NCBI RefSeq assembly: GCF_028023555.1
Contig: NZ_JAQIOY010000009.1
Span: 94,250 to 158,249, forward strand
Direction: 5' to 3'
DNA length: 64,000 nucleotides
DNA from: Thalassococcus_A lentus
Lineage (GTDB): Bacteria; Pseudomonadota; Alphaproteobacteria; Rhodobacterales; Rhodobacteraceae
Below are positions 24,609 through 33,159 of this stretch, one piece after another. The notes beneath the pieces were generated by a model. It made no database searches, had not been told where the DNA came from, and saw only the letters and a list, made by a program, of their open reading frames with translations. The number at the start of each line of letters is the position of its first letter. The stretch's first letter is position 1. The translations under genes were made by a program, and so were the position numbers.

Positions 24609-25469
24609 TCAGACGTTCGGTTCGCCCTGCAACCCCAACACCTTGCGGAACCCTGTCCAATAGCCGGGCAGCTTTGGTGGGCGATCCAGCCCGGCCAGTG
24701 CCTCTTCGGCCCATGGCTTCATCTCCCGGCCAACAAAGTCGCGCCCCCAATCCAGATAGGCCGCCGCATGTTCAGGTCTCAGGCGGCAGGCAGACCCTAC
24801 CATTCCTACCAGTGTCTCTGCCGGGGAATACCATTCATCCTGAATGCCGGTCACCTTGGTTTGTAGAAATGGACCAACCCAACGCATCAAGCGTTTCTCG
24901 GAAAACTGCAGGAGCATTTTGCCCATTTCATCGCGGCTGTAGTGAATCAACGGCGGGAAGGTGTCAAAGAAGATTGCTTCGCCATCCAGCACGGCAAAAT
25001 TCCGGATCGACGGGTGAAACCCGATACGCATCGGGGCCTGTTCTGCCCAGTGCCAAAAGCGCGCAATGACCTGACCTGCCGATTCCATGAGTTTCAGTGT
25101 TTCTGGCAGATCCCCATTTTGCATTTGTGGTCGCATCATGGACGAGGCCGGCAAGGCCTGCTGCACGATGACAGGAATACGGGTGCCTTCCATCGACAGC
25201 AGCAAGAACTGAGTGTCCGGCATTGGCACTGCTGCGCCTTTCAGTGCCTGCACATAATCATCATGGCACTGATGCAACCGATCCAACGCCGCCGGATCGG
25301 CAAGACCACGGTAGACCTTGATAACTTTATCCGAGAAAGGACCGTTCGCCGGCCGAAACGGGGCGCAGAAATAACCCAGCTTGGAAATCGGCTCACCTCT
25401 TGACGCAGAATCGCTGCGAATGAGAGTTTCCAGCGCTGCCAGATCAAGCGGTGTTTCAGTATCGGTCAT
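24609..25469 (-). CDS. kinase-fold-like protein of unknown function
   Basis: A 286-residue cytoplasmic protein without membrane segments. I do not recognise a named family with certainty. It shows what look like remnants of a protein-kinase-like fold: KVIKVYRG (Lys51, like the beta-3 lysine), a hinge-like VIVQQALPAS, then FHPSIRNFAV (His152...Asn157, like the catalytic loop but without its aspartate) and IFFDTFPP (Asp169, like the metal-binding aspartate). It follows the ParA-like gene by 24 bases and has its own AAAGGAG site, so the two form an operon. A phosphotransferase, a pseudokinase or an unrelated fold all remain possible. Confidence 0.6.
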   Translation of the reverse strand: MTDTETPLDLAALETLIRSDSASRGEPISKLGYFCAPFRPANGPFSDKVIKVYRGLADPAALDRLHQCHDDYVQALKGAAVPMPDTQFLLLSMEGTRIPVIVQQALPASSMMRPQMQNGDLPETLKLMESAGQVIARFWHWAEQAPMRIGFHPSIRNFAVLDGEAIFFDTFPPLIHYSRDEMGKMLLQFSEKRLMRWVGPFLQTKVTGIQDEWYSPAETLVGMVGSACRLRPEHAAAYLDWGRDFVGREMKPWAEEALAGLDRPPKLPGYWTGFRKVLGLQGEPNV

Positions 25470-25493
25470 TTGCAGGCTCCTTTGCGGCCTGCT

Positions 25494-26135
25494 TTAGCCT
25501 GCTTCCAGCCGTTGCACCAGTTCCGCCTTGAGCGCGCGGATTTCTTCGTGTGCCGGGCTCTTGGGCAGTTCCATAACGCCACGCCCGCGGCCCAGCGCTT
25601 CGGCGTAGCCAACCCGGTTGCCAAGGCTGGTTTCACAAACAGCCGCACCCAGTTTGGACGCCGCTTGCTGAACTTCGCCACCCAGCCTCGTTCCCGGCCG
25701 CGCACGGTTCAAGACAACCGCGGCTGGCTTTTCCTCACGGGCCGCCAGATCCAGCACAGATTCCGTCGCCCAAAGATCCACATGGCTTGAGGCAACAGGC
25801 ACCACCACAAGATCCGCAACCCGAAGAGCCGGGCGCAGATCGCTGTCTGCCTTTGGCGGTGTGTCAATGATCACGAAGTCAGAGGCATCAGCCAGTTTTC
25901 GGCATTCATAGGAAATCCCCCAAGCCGATGAGGTCGAAAAATCCAGACCTTCGCAAAGCGACGGGTCATCTTCAACGCGCAGCATGAACCATCGGCCAAG
26001 ACTGCCCTGCGGGTCAAGATCCACCAGCGCCACGGTTTTTCCCGCTTCGCGGAACGCCAAAGCAAGGTTAGCAGCAACAGTCGTTTTTCCAGATCCGCCC
26101 TTTTGCTGAGCCACTGTAATGATTTTGCCGACCAT
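25494..26135 (-). CDS. ParA/MinD-type ATPase, orphan
   Basis: A 213-residue deviant-Walker ATPase. AQQKGGSGKTTVAANLALAF is the P-loop with the signature lysine, VALVDLDPQGSLGRWF is the A' motif and DFVIIDTPPKAD is Walker B. It lacks the N-terminal helix-turn-helix of plasmid ParA and has no ParB partner, so it resembles orphan ParAs that place proteins or complexes in the cell. The frame is open upstream to 26351, but the ATG at 26135 follows GAGGAAG and starts the conserved fold. It is co-directional with the kinase-like gene and divergent from a secreted protein across a CtrA-type box. Confidence 0.85.
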   Translation of the reverse strand: MVGKIITVAQQKGGSGKTTVAANLALAFREAGKTVALVDLDPQGSLGRWFMLRVEDDPSLCEGLDFSTSSAWGISYECRKLADASDFVIIDTPPKADSDLRPALRVADLVVVPVASSHVDLWATESVLDLAAREEKPAAVVLNRARPGTRLGGEVQQAASKLGAAVCETSLGNRVGYAEALGRGRGVMELPKSPAHEEIRALKAELVQRLEAG

Positions 26136-26218
26136 CGATTCTTCCTCAATATCCACCTCCATTGTGCACCTGCAGCATTTTTCTTTCCAGCCCCGACTTT
26201 TTCGGCGCGCAAACGGGC

Positions 26219-26233
26219 TTAACCGCGCCTTAA
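26219..26233. promoter_or_regulatory. candidate CtrA-binding box
   Basis: TTAACCGCGCCTTAACC contains TTAA-N7-TTAA (26219-26222 and 26230-26233), the full CtrA consensus, here also as two TTAACC repeats 11 bases apart. It lies between the divergent ParA-like gene (start 26135) and the barrel-like gene (start 26270), 36 bases upstream of the latter. The CtrA regulator is known in Rhodobacterales. Binding is not shown. Confidence 0.55.
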
Positions 26234-26269
26234 CCATGCTGACAACAAACTGGCTTCGAAGGAGGTAAC

Positions 26270-26950
26270 ATGCTCGGAAAATGGGCCACCGTATTATGCC
26301 TGACCGCCTGCGCTTTTGTTGCGCAAACACTGGCTGCATCTGCGGGTGCATGGCCGCGCGAGAAAGGCACGGGCTTTACCGCAACTTCGGTTCGCCTCAG
26401 CTGGCCGAAGGATGTATTGCGCACCCCAAAGAAACTCGAACCCATTCAATACAATACATTTTACTTTGAATACGGCCTGAACCATCGGCTGACCGTTGGT
26501 CTTGATCTTGGTCGCTCGGTCTCAGGCAAGGATAAGACCATCTTGTTCTTCAAATTGCCTGTACGAAATGCAGAGGACGGGCCGAAAATCTCAGCCCATC
26601 TGGGCTTCGGACAGGTCGCCGGCGACACTGTCATCCGGCCTGGCCTATCCTTGGGCTGGGGGTTGGAAAATGGGTGGATCTCTATTGATGCCTTTTCAGA
26701 ATTCGGGATGACGCATGGCAAATCTGACAGCAAAGTCGACATCACATGGGGCAGAAAATACCCGAACGATCATAAACTTATTCTGCAACTGCAAACAGGC
26801 GATCCCGCGACGGACCCGCCGTTTGCACGGCTGGCGCCTTCCTATGTGTTTCCGCTCAGCGACAGACTGAAGTTAGAAACAGGCGCTTCCTGGGGGCTTT
26901 TTGGCGATGACAGTCTCGGGTTGAAAGTCGGTGTGTGGGCCTCATTCTAA
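26270..26950 (+). CDS. putative outer-membrane beta-barrel protein
   Basis: A 226-residue exported protein: signal peptide residues 1-27 (cleavage near SAGA), then alternating strands such as NTFYFEYGLNHRLTVGLDLGRSV, ISAHLGFGQVAG and KLETGASWGLFG, and a terminal phenylalanine (VGVWASF), all typical of small outer-membrane barrels. I do not recognise a family. GAAGGAGGTAAC directly before the ATG at 26270 is an almost perfect ribosome site. A CtrA-type box lies 36 bases upstream. Confidence 0.7.
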   Translation: MLGKWATVLCLTACAFVAQTLAASAGAWPREKGTGFTATSVRLSWPKDVLRTPKKLEPIQYNTFYFEYGLNHRLTVGLDLGRSVSGKDKTILFFKLPVRNAEDGPKISAHLGFGQVAGDTVIRPGLSLGWGLENGWISIDAFSEFGMTHGKSDSKVDITWGRKYPNDHKLILQLQTGDPATDPPFARLAPSYVFPLSDRLKLETGASWGLFGDDSLGLKVGVWASF

Positions 26951-26988
26951 GACTGGCCTACAGCCGTATCACAGCCTACCATTCCACA

Positions 26989-27483
26989 ATGACTTCACCG
27001 ATACGCCCAACAGATGATGACGCGCGCATCCTCGCACGGTCCTTGATCGATCAAGCGCGCTTTGGTGCTTTGGCCGTGCTTGAGACACAAACCAATGCGC
27101 CAATGGTCAGTCGTGTTGCCGTCGTTCCCGGACCGGATGGGTTGCCGATGTCTTTGGTTTCAGACCTCAGCCAGCACACACAGGCACTCAAGGCTAATCC
27201 GATTTGTAGCCTGCTCATTGGAGAGCCTGAAGAAAAAGGTGATCCGTTGACGCATCCAAGGCTGACGCTACAGGCAACGGCAAGCTTTGTTCGCCATGGC
27301 GACGCGCAACACAATGCGCTCACCACCCACTACCTGCGGCACCAACCCAAAGCAAAGCTCTATGTCGGGTTTGGCGACTTTTCATTCTTGCTGTTTCAGG
27401 TGACAGCCGCCTTTCTCAATGGTGGCTTCGGCCGGGCCTATACGCTCGAGCCGACGGATCTGGTCGGCCAGAATTCTACATAG
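26989..27483 (+). CDS. HugZ-like pyridoxamine-phosphate-oxidase-fold protein
   Basis: A 164-residue split-barrel protein. DARILARSLIDQARFGALAVL, PMVSRVAVVPGPDGLPMSLVSDLSQHTQALKAN and CSLLIGEPEEKGDPLTHPRLTLQ are the pattern of HugZ-type haem-utilisation and related flavin or haem-binding proteins. Haem oxygenation is the best-known role of the family, but no haem uptake genes are near, and the C-terminal loop of true HugZ is absent. I chose the ATG at 26989. It follows the barrel gene by 38 bases and may be co-transcribed. Confidence 0.75.
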   Translation: MTSPIRPTDDDARILARSLIDQARFGALAVLETQTNAPMVSRVAVVPGPDGLPMSLVSDLSQHTQALKANPICSLLIGEPEEKGDPLTHPRLTLQATASFVRHGDAQHNALTTHYLRHQPKAKLYVGFGDFSFLLFQVTAAFLNGGFGRAYTLEPTDLVGQNST

Positions 27484-27485
27484 AC

Positions 27486-27512
27486 GGCCGCCGTTTTGGA
27501 TAAACGGCGGCC
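27486..27512. terminator. hairpin between convergent genes
   Basis: A perfect 11-base-pair stem GGCCGCCGTTT (27486-27496) / AAACGGCGGCC (27502-27512) lies three bases after the HugZ-like stop and ahead of the convergent beta-helix gene end. There is no clear T-run, so it is a probable but weak terminator for both. Confidence 0.55.
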
Positions 27513-27534
27513 AGAGCAATTCATACGACCGGAT

Positions 27535-29826
27535 TCAGATGTCCATCCGGACCATCATGGTCACATCTCCCAAAATGGGCTCTGACCAGACGACATGAAC
27601 ACGGTCTTGCGAAGGTCCCTCACGGGTCTGGGTGTATGGCATGTCGTAGCGTGTGGTGTTGTTTTCAGCCCGAGGCCGGGATCGGTTGACCAAGCTCTCC
27701 ACTTCCATGGCATATCCGTTGAACGGCAAACGATCATCGGTATCGACTTCCCAAATCTGCGCATGCGTATTCTGGGAATGCCTGACCAACAGCGGATTTT
27801 CCGACCCGCGTTCGATGTTGTGATAGGTATTCCCGGAAAAATAGACGTTCTTCATCCGCGAATAGTCCAACGGAGCAAATGAGGTATCGACGCGTTCTGC
27901 CCGGTTGATCGTTCCGCCCACACAGCGGAACGTGTTGCCCGAAACATTCATGCCATTGATGATATGATCAGTGCCATAGGGCTTCACGACGATAAAACTG
28001 AACCATGGTGCGACATTCGACGCGAGGAAAACATTGTCAGTGATCGACAATCCTGCAAATCCGAAACCCCCGGTAAAGTCAGGCTCGGGTTCGCGTTCAT
28101 TGGTCCATTCGATATGGCAGTTGTCGATATAGTTCCCGTTGATCTGGGTGTTACAAGCTCGTAGGCACACAACAATCCCGGCGCTTCTGATCCCATTTGC
28201 GCTTTCGTCACCTTGGAAAAAGTGGTTCCCGGTGATGATACCATGCGATCCACTGACAACCGCAAAATGTCGGAACTGGCTTGCACGGTTATTGCGAATT
28301 TTCACGTCGTTAGCGTTTGTATTGATTGCCACGCCAACCCTGTTTTGCGTCAGGACGCCGCCCTCGCGGCTGATGAACTGGTTATGGTCAATCAGCATAC
28401 CCTGACACCCATCACCAATCGAGGTGATCCCGCGATGTCCGGGCCGATTGAACACACAATTGCGGATCACCATAATGGTTCCCAGCGGCGCGAGCATCAC
28501 ACCGCTCGCTTCTTCGTTACACTGAAATTCGATATCTTCGAGTTCGAACTTATCGAGTTTCGAAAAGCCGCTGAAATCCAGCAAATAGCGATAGCGCGTA
28601 AAGGTATAGCTTTGCCGGCCAACGGCATCTGACAGCGGCTGGCTCAGCGTGATTTCCTGCGCTCCGACATTGATCGATTTCACATAAATCTCCCGGCCGA
28701 CACCGGCCCCCTGAACAAGACTGCCCACTTCGATGTTGGCGATATTGCTTACGCTTGTCAGCCGCGACTGATTACTCGCGCTGTACGTCGCCTGGCTGGT
28801 GACTGTGGACGATGTCCAATTGCCATTGTCCTCGGCACGCAACTGGCCGTTTCGGATAACCCGACGCTGTGCATAGCTTGCCCGGTTCGGGACAATGGCC
28901 CGAACATCAACTGGCTCAGATATCGAAACGCGCCGACCACCCAAGTCCAGACTTTCGTGATCCGCGTTGTTCATCAAGGATTGTATAGCCTTGCGAAAGG
29001 CCATGTCTTCGTCGCCACCAAATGCGTCGATATACGCCGGCAGGTCGAAGTTTTTGGTCAAAGACAAGATGGCGTCGGTCGGCATGGTGACCTGACCTTC
29101 GAATTGCACCCTGCTGTTGAATTCAACCGAATTGGCCAAATAGTAGGTGCCCGCCGAAATCAGCACTCGACGACCATTGGCCGCCTGATCAGCAGCTTCA
29201 AAGGCCGCGCTGTCATTGGTCGTCCCGTCACCCACGGCGCCAAAATCTCTGACATCCACGACATTCACCAAGTCAGACAGGAAAACCCCAGTGATGTCCT
29301 CGACCACAATGTCGTCAATCCGCACAACGCCGCCATTGGCTCCAGTCAGGTCAAGCCCGACATGCGCATAGTCAGGGGCCAAGCCCCAAACCATATCTAC
29401 ACCGCCCCGGTTCCCCGCACCGACAATGGCCGAAACTTCGACAACTTCGCCATAAGACGTCAGCGCAACCGCGTCTCCTTCTGTCACAACCCCGCCCACC
29501 AGCGCGCCGTTGGACATACTCGGCCGTGCAGCAATTCGAACAGATGGCAGTGCCCCTGCAACGGCCTTTACCCGGGCTGTGATACGCAGATAGCACCCCG
29601 GCAAAATGGGGGTTTGCCCCATATACCGCAGACGCTGCGTGCTGTCCGCTTTTTGAATTTCCAGACACCCGCCAAAGTCCTGATCAGCGGGCACAAACGC
29701 TGCGCTGGCGTACCCGGAATAAGTCGCAGAACCGGGTGTGCCATCGCCGCGCGACCACTGCCCCAAAGTATCCTGCGAAAAGGCTGTGGGCATGAAAACC
29801 ACACCATCGGTAATCGCTTTGTTCAT
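27535..29826 (-). CDS. right-handed beta-helix (pectate-lyase-like) protein
   Basis: A 763-residue protein. Residues 1-180 look like a carbohydrate-binding jelly-roll (LYRITARVKAVAG-like strands ending VRIDDIVVEDI). VRDFGAVGDGTTND (about 192-205) is the start motif of the pectate-lyase-3 / GH28-related superfamily. The rest is a long parallel beta helix rich in N-G-N turns (LIDHNQFISR, IRNNRASQF, ITGNHFFQ, INGNYIDN, ISGNTF-like steps). It has no signal peptide. A polysaccharide lyase, hydrolase or tailspike-like surface protein is possible. I chose the ATG at 29826, which follows GAAAGGGATCAGG. Confidence 0.8.
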   Translation of the reverse strand: MNKAITDGVVFMPTAFSQDTLGQWSRGDGTPGSATYSGYASAAFVPADQDFGGCLEIQKADSTQRLRYMGQTPILPGCYLRITARVKAVAGALPSVRIAARPSMSNGALVGGVVTEGDAVALTSYGEVVEVSAIVGAGNRGGVDMVWGLAPDYAHVGLDLTGANGGVVRIDDIVVEDITGVFLSDLVNVVDVRDFGAVGDGTTNDSAAFEAADQAANGRRVLISAGTYYLANSVEFNSRVQFEGQVTMPTDAILSLTKNFDLPAYIDAFGGDEDMAFRKAIQSLMNNADHESLDLGGRRVSISEPVDVRAIVPNRASYAQRRVIRNGQLRAEDNGNWTSSTVTSQATYSASNQSRLTSVSNIANIEVGSLVQGAGVGREIYVKSINVGAQEITLSQPLSDAVGRQSYTFTRYRYLLDFSGFSKLDKFELEDIEFQCNEEASGVMLAPLGTIMVIRNCVFNRPGHRGITSIGDGCQGMLIDHNQFISREGGVLTQNRVGVAINTNANDVKIRNNRASQFRHFAVVSGSHGIITGNHFFQGDESANGIRSAGIVVCLRACNTQINGNYIDNCHIEWTNEREPEPDFTGGFGFAGLSITDNVFLASNVAPWFSFIVVKPYGTDHIINGMNVSGNTFRCVGGTINRAERVDTSFAPLDYSRMKNVYFSGNTYHNIERGSENPLLVRHSQNTHAQIWEVDTDDRLPFNGYAMEVESLVNRSRPRAENNTTRYDMPYTQTREGPSQDRVHVVWSEPILGDVTMMVRMDI

Positions 29827-29919
29827 CCTGATCCCTTTCCTCAAACTGAGGCGCATGCCCCGCGTGGGAGAGGGAAATATCAAGCGATCCTTAACGTGTT
29901 CTGGCCTGACCGTTCGGTC

Positions 29920-29933
29920 GGTGTTGCAACACC
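29920..29933. promoter_or_regulatory. palindrome upstream of the beta-helix gene
   Basis: GGTGTTGCAACACC is a perfect 14-base palindrome, 94 bases upstream of the beta-helix protein start and 10 bases past the end of the next gene. Its place and symmetry fit an operator for a dimeric repressor. I cannot name the regulator. Confidence 0.4.
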
Positions 29934-29942
29934 AATGTCGGT

Positions 29943-30359
29943 TTAAGCGCTGACATCCGGCGGCGGAATGAACTGAACACCAGCTATGCGCCACTGTCCG
30001 TCCTGACGGATCATCGCATAGGCCAATGCATGGGTAACGCCTTGAGCATCCACAACAATAACGGTCTGAAAATACCGCCCGCCAAGTTCGGTCAGATTGC
30101 CAAAACGCAGGTCATCCGGTCTCCAGACCATCGGATAGCCGCGTTGCACCATTGTTCCGAAATTTTCGGGTGTTCGGAACATGTTTTGAATATTGGGTGC
30201 GGCAAACGAAAAGGCGGTATCAAAATCATCTGCCTTGAAGGCTTCGATTTGCTGCGCGATCGTAGCTTCAATCTCCGGGTCCGGGCTCAGAATTTCCTGA
30301 GCCCAAAGCGCGCCTGTCATCGCTGCAAATGCGATCAAGCTCAAAACAAATCTACGCAT
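29943..30359 (-). CDS. DUF4864-like secreted protein
   Basis: A 138-residue protein with a signal peptide (residues 1-20, ending ALWAQ). The mature part, IEATIAQQIEAFKADDFDTAFSFAAPNIQNMF and YFQTVIVVDAQGVTHALAYAMIRQDGQWRIAGV, has the NTF2-like pattern of the DUF4864 family of unknown function. It is co-directional with the beta-helix gene but 116 bases lie between them, with a palindrome in that gap, so they may be separate units. Confidence 0.75.
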   Translation of the reverse strand: MRRFVLSLIAFAAMTGALWAQEILSPDPEIEATIAQQIEAFKADDFDTAFSFAAPNIQNMFRTPENFGTMVQRGYPMVWRPDDLRFGNLTELGGRYFQTVIVVDAQGVTHALAYAMIRQDGQWRIAGVQFIPPPDVSA

Positions 30360-30420
30360 TGTTCTCTCCCTTGGCCTGAACCAAGGGTAGATCGCGCCGA
30401 CCGCAGGTCAAAGTCTGGTG

Positions 30421-31998
30421 TCAGCCCAGCTCGCCTGCGAGACCACGCTCAATCAGTTCGACAGACTCTTTTACGCCGTACAAAGCGACAAACCCGCCGA
30501 ACCTTGGTCCCTGGCTTTGTCCCAGCAGAACTTCGTACAGGGCTTTGAACCAATCCCGCAGAGGATCGAACCCGTGATCCTTGCCAACTGCAAAAACGAT
30601 GGTCTGAAGACTTTCGTCATCTGTTTCGCCATCATGTGCCCGCAAACGATCCGCCAGATCCTGCATCGCGGCTCTTTCTTTTTCATCGGGTGCCCGGAAC
30701 ACCTTGGTCGGTTTGACAAAATCCTCGTAGTATTTGACTGCAAACCCAGCCGCCTGATCCAGATCCTGATGCGTGTCGGGGCTTGCGTCCGGCGCATAGC
30801 GACGAATGAAACCCCACATCGCATCCTTGTCCTCGGCACCGGCCGCGCTGGCCAGATTCAGCAACATGGAAAACGGCACGACCATTTTGCTTTCAGGGAC
30901 GTCGCCACCGTGGATGTGCCAGACAGCGTTGTTGACCTGTGCCTTTGCATCCTGCGTCGGATACGCCCGCAATTGCTGATGGTACTCGTCAACAGCCTTT
31001 GGAATGACGTCAAAATACATACGCTTGGCCGTTTTCGGCTTTTGGTACATGAAATAGGCCAACGACTCCGTGCTGGCATAGGTCAACCATTCGTCGATCG
31101 AAATACCATTGCCCGACGACTTTGAGATTTTTTGCCCCTGATCGTCCAGAAACAGCTCATAGCTGAAATGGTTCGGAGGCGTGCCGCCAAGAGCCCGGCA
31201 AATCGCGTCATAGATCTTTTCGTTGGTGGCATGTTCCTTGCCATACATTTCGAAATCCACGCCGAGCGCGGCCCAACGTGCACCGAAATCCGGCTTCCAC
31301 TGCAACTTCACATTCCCGCCCGTGACAGGCAGCGTCCACTCACGACCGTCTTCATCGTCAAAAGTGATCTCGCCTTTTTCACCATCCACGTTTTTCATGG
31401 GGACGTACAAAACACGTCCTGTTTCGGGGTGGATCGGCAAAAAGATCGAATAGGTCGCGGCGCGTTCTTCGCGCAGCGACTTCAACATGATCTCCATCAG
31501 CTTGTCATAACGCTTGGCCGCGAGCAGCAGGATTTCGTCGAATTGGCCGGATGCATAGAACTCGCGCGCCGAATAGAACTCATAGTCGAACCCAAAGGTA
31601 TCAAGGAACCTGCGCAACATCGCGTTGTTATGGTGGCCAAAGGATTCGTGCGTTCCGAACGGATCCGGCACAGAGGTAAGCGGGCGCTGAAGATGTTCCT
31701 GCAACATGTCCTGCTGCGGGACATTGCCTGGCACCTTTCGCATCCCATCCAAATCGTCCGAAAAACAGATCAGCTTGGTGGGGATATCAGAGAGCAGCTC
31801 AAACGCCCGACGCACCATCGTTGTCCGCAAAACTTCGCCAAACGTCCCGATATGAGGCAAACCCGAAGGGCCATAGCCGGTCTCGAACAACACATATCCG
31901 TTCGCCGGCGGTGCCTTTTCATACCGTTTGACCAACCGGCGTGCTTCTTCGAAAGGCCAGGCTTTCGCGCTCATCGCGGCATCACGCAGATCGGACAT
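30421..31998 (-). CDS. lysK: lysyl-tRNA synthetase, class I
   Basis: A 525-residue class I lysyl-tRNA synthetase, the archaeal-type enzyme used by many alphaproteobacteria instead of the class II LysS. The HIGH-like motif is GPSGLPHIGTFGE, the KMSKS-like loop is KISKSSGNGIS, and the C-terminal part is helical for tRNA recognition. It attaches lysine to tRNA-Lys in the cytoplasm. TAGGAGAATTTCCG precedes the ATG at 31998. Confidence 0.96.
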   Translation of the reverse strand: MSDLRDAAMSAKAWPFEEARRLVKRYEKAPPANGYVLFETGYGPSGLPHIGTFGEVLRTTMVRRAFELLSDIPTKLICFSDDLDGMRKVPGNVPQQDMLQEHLQRPLTSVPDPFGTHESFGHHNNAMLRRFLDTFGFDYEFYSAREFYASGQFDEILLLAAKRYDKLMEIMLKSLREERAATYSIFLPIHPETGRVLYVPMKNVDGEKGEITFDDEDGREWTLPVTGGNVKLQWKPDFGARWAALGVDFEMYGKEHATNEKIYDAICRALGGTPPNHFSYELFLDDQGQKISKSSGNGISIDEWLTYASTESLAYFMYQKPKTAKRMYFDVIPKAVDEYHQQLRAYPTQDAKAQVNNAVWHIHGGDVPESKMVVPFSMLLNLASAAGAEDKDAMWGFIRRYAPDASPDTHQDLDQAAGFAVKYYEDFVKPTKVFRAPDEKERAAMQDLADRLRAHDGETDDESLQTIVFAVGKDHGFDPLRDWFKALYEVLLGQSQGPRFGGFVALYGVKESVELIERGLAGELG

Positions 31999-32104
31999 CG
32001 GAAATTCTCCTAAAAGGCGGTTTGAGCGCGCTTCCTATTGCGGCGCTGGGGCGGCGTCAATAAATTGAACAAGAACCAATGCTTTTGCCCCGAAAGGCCA
32101 GCCA

Positions 32105-32527
32105 ATGTCCGAGCTTGCTCACCCCCTCAGCCCACAAGACTGCCTCGTGGCGCTGATGATCGCAATTTCTGCCTCTGATGCGGAAGTGCGCACCGCTGAA
32201 CTGGTCAAGATCGAGTCGGCTGTGAACAACCTGCCGATCTTTGCAGATTATGACGCCGACCGGGTGCGCGTCATGTCCAGCATTGTTTTCGAACTCTTCG
32301 AACAGGAAGACGGCCTTGATGCGTTGTTTGGACTGATCCGGGACAATCTTCCGGAGCGTCTGTTTGAAACCGCCTATGCGCTGGCCTGCGATGTGGCCGT
32401 GGCTGACGGCACCTTGCAGGAAACAGAACTGCGCTTGCTCGAAGAAATCCGTTATGAGTTGGAAATCGACCGCCTGCACGCAGCTGCGATCGAACGCGGA
32501 TCCCGTGCAAGGCATATGCCCGCCTGA
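32105..32527 (+). CDS. TerB-like protein
   Basis: A 140-residue all-helical protein with the TerB / tellurite-resistance domain: LVALMIAISASDAEVRTAELVKIESAV in the first half and AYALACDVAVADGTLQETELRLLEEIRYELEI in the second. The two acidic metal-like sites (SDAEV, ADGTL) are the usual ones. No other ter genes are near, so it is the common stand-alone form, with unknown function. It is divergent from lysK. Confidence 0.8.
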   Translation: MSELAHPLSPQDCLVALMIAISASDAEVRTAELVKIESAVNNLPIFADYDADRVRVMSSIVFELFEQEDGLDALFGLIRDNLPERLFETAYALACDVAVADGTLQETELRLLEEIRYELEIDRLHAAAIERGSRARHMPA

Positions 32528-32683
32528 ACAACACCTCCGGCTTCGTGCGTTTTCTTTCAGTCTGTCAGAATAGTTGAACAGGGTCTGGATTCTCTGACTG
32601 GCGAATTTTTGCCGGTTCGATAAAGTTTACCTAGGGTCTGCCAACCCAATTTTAAAAACGCATTCGAATCCTGGAGGGTTTCC

Positions 32684-33112
32684 ATGAACCGCTTCTTCGT
32701 AGCCGCGCTTGGCGTGGTCATGATCAGCCTGCTTCCTATGGCCAGCATTGCCGCACCACTGGTTGCAAAGGTTGATGTTTCATCTCAAACAATGACGGTC
32801 ATTCATAACGGAAAAGTCGCCTACCGATGGCCAGTCTCGACAGCGCGCAAAGGTAAATGGACGCCGCGTGGCGCTTGGACAGCAAAGTGGCTTTCGCGCC
32901 ATCATAAATCCAGCTTGTACAACAACGCCCCGATGCCCTACTCGATTTTCTTTAGCGGCAACTATGCCATTCACGGCACAAACCAGATCAGTCGCCTGGG
33001 GCGGCCAGCATCCGCCGGATGTGTGCGCCTGCATCCCGAGCACGCAGCCGTGCTCTTTCGCCTGACCCAGAAGGTCGGCAAGCGGAACATGAAGGTCGTC
33101 ATTCAAAACTGA
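32684..33112 (+). CDS. L,D-transpeptidase (YkuD domain)
   Basis: A 142-residue exported enzyme: signal peptide (about residues 1-24, ending SIAAP), then a bare YkuD domain without peptidoglycan-binding modules. The catalytic motif is IHGTNQISRLG...SAGCVRLHPEHA, with the nucleophile cysteine in SAGCVRL. It forms 3-3 cross-links in peptidoglycan or attaches proteins. A GGAGGGTTTCC ribosome site precedes the ATG. It is convergent with dacB, another cell-wall enzyme. Confidence 0.92.
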   Translation: MNRFFVAALGVVMISLLPMASIAAPLVAKVDVSSQTMTVIHNGKVAYRWPVSTARKGKWTPRGAWTAKWLSRHHKSSLYNNAPMPYSIFFSGNYAIHGTNQISRLGRPASAGCVRLHPEHAAVLFRLTQKVGKRNMKVVIQN

Positions 33113-33124
33113 CCGGGTGACAGG

Positions 33125-33154
33125 CAAGCGGGCGGATCAAACTTCGCCTGCTTG
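33125..33154. terminator. hairpin between convergent cell-wall genes
   Basis: CAAGCGGGCG (33125-33134) pairs with CGCCTGCTTG (33145-33154), ten base pairs with one G-U, loop of ten. It lies between the convergent L,D-transpeptidase and dacB genes. No long T-run; terminator role inferred from place. Confidence 0.45.
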
Positions 33155-33159
33155 TTCAC

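Noticed and set aside
28957..29946. A 329-codon plus-strand frame opposite the beta-helix gene
   Set aside because: It lies fully antisense to the beta-helix protein, which has clear domains and a ribosome site. The antisense product has no recognisable motif.
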